Positions 41,045 through 46,033 of a DNA stretch of 46,033 bases are shown here, one piece after another (the stretch's first letter is position 1; the number at the start of each line of letters is the position of its first letter). This DNA comes from Parvularia atlantis. Taxonomy: Eukaryota; Opisthokonta; Rotosphaerida. A program made the translations under genes and the position numbers. Below the pieces are notes generated by a model. The model saw only the letters and a program-made list of their open reading frames with translations. It searched no databases and was not told the origin of the DNA. The stretch is from positions 1 through 46,033 of the forward strand of contig CALSCO010000263.1 in the NCBI GenBank assembly GCA_943704415.1. Reading direction: 5' to 3'.

Positions 41045-42666
41045 TCACGTCTCGGCCTGCCGCAGCAGCGCTTGCAGCTCGCCCTTGTTGCCGAGGATTT
41101 TGAGCATTTCGACGATGAAGGGGAAGTAGTTGTGCTTGCGGCGGATGTTGTCCAGCTGCGGCGCGGTGTCAGCGTGCGCGCCGGCGGTCGGGCAGACGCA
41201 CCTGCTGGCGCTTCTGTAGGTCGTCCTCGGCCGCTATCTGCTGCTGCAGCTGCGCGCGCGTCTGGCCGAGCCGCTCGAGTGCGACCACCGCGGTTTGCTG
41301 CGGCAGCGGCACGTGCAGGCTCATCTGCGCAAGCACAGGCCCTGCGCTCGCGTTCGCCGCCTCGGGCCCCTGGCGCCGCGATCACGTCAGGTCGGAGCGG
41401 TGCGCACACACGCAGGGGAGGCGCACCTGCTCGTCGAGCTGCTTCAGGAACGTCGTGAGCACGGTGATCGCATGCTCGATGCGCGCCAGCTCTGCACACG
41501 GGCGCTCAGGGGTGCGATCCCGCGCACGCCGCACACCGCGCACCCTCGCTGAGCGCTGCCCGCTGCTCCTTGACCACGGCCATGAGGTTGAAGCCGATCT
41601 CCTTCTTCGAATAACTGCGCGGGCGGGCGCGTCGGCGCGTGTCGCACAGAGCGCCGCCGCGCGCGCCTGCTGATGCGCTCGCGGATCGCCGGCCGCGCCA
41701 CCTCGAGCCAGTTCTGCAGCGTGCAGGGCCCTGGCGCGCGCCTGCTTGTCAGACAGGCCACAGGCGCGCCGAGTACGCGCCTATCTTGACAGGGCCCGCG
41801 CTCAGCCCGTCGAGCTCGTACAGCGTGCCGTTGACGGGCACGTACGACACGAAGTGGTACGTCTCGCTCTCGACCCTGGCGCCCACTGTGCTCTGGCGCG
41901 AGGGTAGGTCTATCGCGAACGAGTCGAGGCTCGGCCTGCCCCGCGCACACGGTTAGAGCGCGCACGCGCCCGGCGATCGCACACACCGGGCAAAGCTGTT
42001 GTGTGCGCGGTGCAGCTTCTCCACGTTGCCTATGCTGAGCCCTTTCATCTGCTCGCACGCGCACATCAGGCGCACGCGTGCAGGCGTCGAGCAGGAAACG
42101 CGCCTTGGGCGTGAAGTCGCGCGTGAACTGCCTGAAGTACGCGAGGTCGTCGCCGATGTCGATCTCGGGCCGGTTAAGCACGATGCTGAGCACGGCCTGC
42201 GTCGCGCACGCGTTGTTGATGACTGCGCGCGGCGCACGTTGAGCGAGCGGCATGAACGGGCGCGGCCGACGGCGGCCCACTCTGCTGCGCAAAGTACACG
42301 TCCGGGCTGTCGGCCGGGTCGGACGTGCGCTCGTGGTCGTCGCCGTCACGCCACTTGAACAGGAAGATGAGGCCGTACACTGGCCTGGGCCGATGCAGCC
42401 ACGCCGATCAGCACCCCGTCCGCGACGCGCAGCACACCACACCGCAGCGGATCGACGCGCGTCAGCAGCGGGCTGTCGAGGTCGTACAGCTCCTCGACCT
42501 CAACCGCGCGCACGCCAATCTCGCGCAGCAGCTGCGAGAAGACGGCTGCGGTGCGCAGCGATCGATTGAGCGCGCATGAGGGGGCGCGGGCCGCACGGCG
42601 CGCACGGCGCGCACCCGGGTCCGACTCGATCAGGCACCACAAGGACGCATCCTTGTGCAGCGCCAT
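41045..42666 (-). CDS. UCHL5: UCHL5/UCH37 ubiquitin C-terminal hydrolase
   Basis: Cysteine protease that trims ubiquitin chains on the 26S proteasome. Start at ATG 42666 ([18 protein letters not shown]), typical for the family. Exons give [46 protein letters not shown], and [20 protein letters not shown] (catalytic Cys in NNACATQA). [20 protein letters not shown], then [20 protein letters not shown] and DG follow, where the catalytic His and Asp are kept. The tail has [20 protein letters not shown] and ends [30 protein letters not shown], matching the UCHL5 C-terminal domain that binds Rpn13. Stop at 41045. About nine introns. The start codon lies inside the last, decayed unit of a 63-bp promoter repeat. 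Confidence 0.93.
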
Positions 42667-42834
42667 CGCAATTTCGAGAAACCATTCAGCACAAACTCGC
42701 CAGCATGCCTGGTGAGGCGTGTCTGGTGCATCAATATTGGGTGGCCAGTGCGGCCATGGACGCCGGCATGCTTGGCAAGCTGTTTCTGGCGCGACAATAT
42801 TGAGGAACCAGTGAGAGCATCGTCGCCAGCATAC
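42640..42834. repeat. 63-bp tandem repeat upstream of UCHL5
   Basis: Two clear units (42703-42765 and 42766-42828) plus a decayed third overlapping the UCHL5 start. Landmarks recur at exactly 63 bp. GCATGC occurs at 42703 and 42766 and GCATAC at 42829. CAATATTG occurs at 42732 and 42795, and the decayed CAATTTCG at 42669. Both landmarks are palindromes. The frames through the repeat have no ATG joined to UCHL5, so it is probably promoter or leader DNA. Confidence 0.75.
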
Positions 42835-42918
42835 TGTACTCGATATGTCGCGAGCGTCGCAACATGACAAAAAAAAAAAAGAAACAAAGACACATCCATT
42901 TCGGTCGCGCGGCCCGGC

Positions 42919-44458
42919 TCACGGCGCACCGGCCTCAATCTCCGCCGCCTTGGCCGAGAACGACGCCAGCGCGATCTCGACCGTTTCGTCCCCGGCCGGC
43001 GTCTTGGTCACGACGATGTCGTCGGCCGAGGCCGGGGTCGACGTCGACATGAGCACGCCGGTCGAGCGCGTGCGCCGCACACCCTCGGCCGCGCCCGTCT
43101 GCGTCGTCCGGTCCGAGCTGAGCACGTTGAGGCCAAACTGGCGTCGCAGCAGGCGCGGGACCAGCCGAGGCTTGAACAGCATTGTGATCGTGCCCGGCAG
43201 GCCCAGGACCATGTTCATCAGCAGCGCGATGTAGAGGTACCAGCTGCGCTCAGTCAGGCGGTCAGGCACAAGCGCGATCGCAAGGACAGTACGCGGCGCG
43301 CACCGTTGCCCGAGCGTGATGATGCAGAGGAAGATGCCCGTGACAAAGACGATGAGCGCGGCGATGATGAGCGCGACGAAGCGCAGGCGGTAGTAGATGT
43401 CGAGCAGGTGCGAAGCGTTGGACTTACTCGTGGCCAGGCTCAGGTCGACCTCGCTTATGTCGCGCGCCTCGATGCCGTGCACGACAAAGCGGATCGACGT
43501 GCGCACGAGCCGCGACGAGAGGTAGACGGCGTAGAACACGAGGAGCAGGTTGACGTCGATGCCCGCGAGGATGATCGAGTAGCCCACGGTCATGTAGCCG
43601 TTCTGCGCGACCGGGTCTTGCACGGTGATCGCGGGCAGGACGAAGAGCACGGCGATGACGGCGAGGGAGATGAGCGCGAGCAGGACCGCGTCCGCGTGCA
43701 TGATCATGCGCTGCACGCGGCTGCTCACGGCCATCCGGCCCATGTCCTCGATCAGGCGCGCGTTGGACGCGACGACGATGTCGGTCAGGCGGATCAGGTG
43801 CTCGACGAGCGCGATGATCACGGTCATGCTCAGCAGCGTCGGTACGCAGCCCTGAGACGGGCGGTGAGCACAAGGGCGATGTGGAGCGCCAACTTGACTG
43901 ATGGCGCACCACCAGGTACAGCAGCACGAGGTCGACCGGGTCCTGCACCGACGCGTACGGGTACGCGAGCACGTACGAGAAGCCCATGACCATGCTGGCG
44001 AACGCGAGCACGTACGGCACAAACACCGTGAGCTGGCGGCGCGCGGCTCAGCGCACGCAAGGAAAAAAAAAAAAACAATAGACGGCGCACGGGGCTCTTG
44101 TCGGCGCGCAGCAGGAAGCGCGTCACGAACGCCTCGAGCAGAAACACGACGGACAGCGCTAGCATCAGTGCGACGAGCCCCACGAGCGTGTTCTGCGGCC
44201 GTGCGGGACGAGACGGCGTCGGCCGCGCGCGGCGACGGAAAAAAGAAGACGAAACGTCAACAAAACGCACCTGGTGCAGGCTGCACGGCGCGACGTTGAG
44301 CGGGAGGAACCAGTTGTCGTCTATTGTGCAGCACGTGCGCGCGGCACGGATCAGCCTGCGCAGCCAGCGGTGGTGCCGCGCCGCGCCGCAAACGCACCGC
44401 GCAGGCCTGGCCCGCACGGCGTCGCGCCCCAAGGCGGCAAGCCGTCCGCCGCCATCAT
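42919..44458 (-). CDS. Seven-transmembrane protein A, unknown family (tandem paralogue)
   Basis: Start at the double ATG at 44458 (MMAADGLPPWGATPCGPGLR), which matches protein B (MMEDLPPWGATPC). A first intron removes 44386-ish sequence in the same phase as in B and gives DDNWFLPLNVAPCSLHQ. Seven hydrophobic helices follow: TLVGLVALMLALSVVFLLEA; VPYVLAFASMVMGFSYVLAY; TLLSMTVIIALVEHLIRLTD; VLLALISLAVIAVLFVLPAI; GYSIILAGIDVNLLLVFYAV; FVALIIAALIVFVTGIFLCI; and WYLYIALLMNMVLGLPGTIT. RTSIRFVVHGIEARDISEVD lies between helices 5 and 6. The long cytosolic-type tail has FKPRLVPRLLRRQFGLN and ends AAEIEAGAP at 42919. I recognise no family. The topology fits a receptor or ion-handling protein. One intron carries a T13 run near its donor. 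Confidence 0.75.
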
Positions 44459-44494
44459 CGGATGTCGTTGCGGGGAATGAGACAATGCGTTTTA

Positions 44495-45986
44495 TCACGG
44501 CACAGCCTCGCTCGAGTCGGCACCGTCGTCCGCGCCGGCCTCGCTCGAGACGGCCCCGCCAGCCGCGCCGGCTGCGCCCATCGACGTGAGCTCGCCCGTC
44601 TCGATCGGCGCCTTGGTGAGCGACGTTGGGCTCGACGCGACGCCGTCGCCCGCGACGCCGCCCGAGAGCGAGCCCTGCGCTGCGCTAGACGCGTGGATGC
44701 CGAGACGAACGCGCAGGAAGTGCGGCACGAGCCGCGGCTTGAACAGCAGGATAAGCGCCGCCGGCAGCCCGAGCAAAAGGTTGAGCAGCAGCGCGATGTA
44801 CAAGTACCAGCTGCGCGCGCGTGCATACACACGGCGACGATCAGACGCGCCCGCGCAGCAGGCCGCGCATGCGTACCGCTGCCCAAGGATGATGATCGCC
44901 ACAAAGATGCCCGTGACGCCCAGCACGAGCGCGCCCAGCAGGACGAGCAGGAAGCGCAGGCGAAAGTACATGTCCAGCAGGTTGGCGGCGTTGGGCTTGG
45001 TCGCGGCCAGCTTGAAGTCGAGCCGGCGGACGTGGCGTGCCTCGATGCCGTGCACGACGAAGCGAACCGAGGTGTACACGACCGTGTACGAGAGGTAGAT
45101 GGCGTACGTGACCGTGAGCACGTTCAGGTCGACGTCGATCAGGATGAGGATGTAGGCGATGGTGATGTACCGGTCCTCCTCCACCGGGTCAGCCAGCTTG
45201 ACCGAGGGCATGATGAACATGAACACGACGACGAGCACAAACATGACCGCGAGCATGACCAAGTTGAGCGTGGTGATACCGCGCTGGACGCGCGCGCCGC
45301 TGATCAGGCCCAGGTCCTCCGTCACCCGCCCGCTCCTGCTCAGCGCCACGTCTGACAGCTTGACGAGGTGTGCGACGGCGAAGGCGATGAGCAGCAGCAG
45401 CAGCAGCAGCGGGATGCACCCCTGGAGGGCGCACACGTGAGCGATGGCGCGCGCACGACCAGCACGAGCGGCGGCGCACCACAAGGTACAGCAGCACCAC
45501 GTCGACCGCACGCCGCACGCTCGCGCCGGGGAACGCGAGCATGTACGAGAAGCCGACGATGCACGTGCCGTAGATGAGCACACTCAGGAACCACACGGAG
45601 GTCTGCACGCCCGCTCAGTCATCCCGCCACAACAAGGGCGACGCACGGGGCTCTTGTCGGCGCGCAACACGAGCCGCGTCGCCAGCGACTCGACCAGGCA
45701 CACGGCCGACAGCGCCAGCAGCACGGCCAGCAGCACCGTCCGTGCCGTCTGCGCGCGGCCGGGGACTTCAGCGACGCGCCGCGCGCGTAACGGCCGCGGA
45801 GGGGGAACGCGCCTCGGGCAGGCTGCACGGCGCCACGTTGAGCGGCAGGAACCAGTCGTCGTCTGCGGCGCGCGGCACGAGCGTGGGGCGTCGGTGACGA
45901 CGACGGCAAGGGGGGCACGGGCGGCACGCACCGCGCAGGCCGGGCGCGCACGGCGTCGCGCCCCAAGGCGGCAGGTCTTCCATCAT
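44495..45986 (-). CDS. Seven-transmembrane protein B, unknown family (tandem paralogue)
   Basis: Start at the double ATG at 45986 (MMEDLPPWGATPCAPGLR). The first intron is in the same place and phase as in protein A and gives DDDWFLPLNVAPCSLPE. The same seven-helix plan follows: TVLLAVLLALSAVCLVESLA; VLIYGTCIVGFSYMLAF; PLLLLLLLIAFAVAHLVKLS; LVMLAVMFVLVVVFMFIMPS; ITIAYILILIDVDLNVLTVT; LLVLLGALVLGVTGIFVAII; and WYLYIALLLNLLLGLPAALI. RADKSP after helix 1, YTSVRFVVHGIEARHVRRLD and LFKPRLVPHFLRVRLG match protein A. The acidic/Ala tail ends GADDGADSSEAVP at 44495. Only 36 nt separate this stop from the ATG of protein A. Shared introns show that the pair arose by tandem duplication of an intron-bearing gene. 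Confidence 0.75.
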
Positions 45987-46033
45987 CGAACCGTAGAGAG
46001 TTTGCGCAGCCTAGGCCTACTTGGTTTTTAATA

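Noticed and set aside
42869-42880. A12 run as the tail of a retroposed copy
   Set aside because: No flanking target duplications or coding remnant; it lies in the 3' region of the 7TM gene A on the other strand.

Overview
The window reads as nuclear DNA of a compact, GC-rich (by eye well above 60% GC) unicellular eukaryote. Nearly every gene is broken by short introns, mostly about 50-75 nt, with a donor resembling GTGCGY, a branch-like CTGAC/CTGAG and an acceptor resembling GCGCAG. Genes lie on both strands with very small gaps; several divergent pairs have start codons only 20-50 nt apart. Gene content (Sir2/SIRT1-type sirtuin, UCHL5, RasGAP, SERBP1/Stm1, alkaline ceramidase, GT92, peroxisome-type lipid enzymes) is eukaryotic. 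A riboflavin-pathway RIB3 enzyme argues against an animal. I cannot place the species; a free-living protist fits best.

Layout, left to right: the C-terminal end of a Fanzor (eukaryotic TnpB-like) nuclease (1-93); a small heat-shock protein with a Q/G-rich tail (402-1921, minus); a probable fusion of a degenerate amidohydrolase with DHBP synthase (2476-4514, minus); a second small heat-shock protein with a heat-shock element and TATA box (4759-5348); an MGDG-synthase/GT28-like glycosyltransferase (5882-9036); a low-complexity unknown (9138-10228, minus); an ACAD10/11-like acyl-CoA dehydrogenase (10595-12495); alkaline ceramidase (12580-14065); a SIRT1-like sirtuin (14133-16035, minus); a GT92 glycosyltransferase (16056-17811); a very large helical-repeat protein, possibly Furry/Mor2-like (17859-27572, minus); an enoyl-CoA hydratase with a C-terminal SKL (27615-28738); an Fn3-associated/chitobiase-C domain protein (28793-29636, minus); a small helical unknown (29667-29994); a truncated NRF-6-type acyltransferase (about 30040-30350, minus); a SERBP1/Stm1 homologue (30592-32358) with a box C/D snoRNA in intron 1; a PH-C2-RasGAP protein (32656-35874, minus); an MFS transporter (36434-39177, minus); a Shiftless (SHFL)-like zinc-ribbon protein (39226-40992); UCHL5 deubiquitinase (41045-42666, minus); and two tandem paralogous seven-transmembrane proteins of unknown family (42919-44458 and 44495-45986, minus).

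Functional threads: two small heat-shock proteins flank the riboflavin gene. Two beta-oxidation-type enzymes both end in peroxisomal-type tripeptides. SERBP1, its intronic snoRNA and a Shiftless-like protein all concern ribosomes or translation. The strongest new signals are the intronic snoRNA, whose guide matches the 18S rRNA site known from yeast snR40/SNORD32; the CAG/CTG inverted repeat that loops out that snoRNA and the 5' splice site; the Shiftless-like protein with a duplicated zinc ribbon; the amidohydrolase-RIB3 fusion; and the tandem 7TM pair.

All exon joins were made by eye from splice signals and reading phase. Outer coordinates are more reliable than internal junctions.
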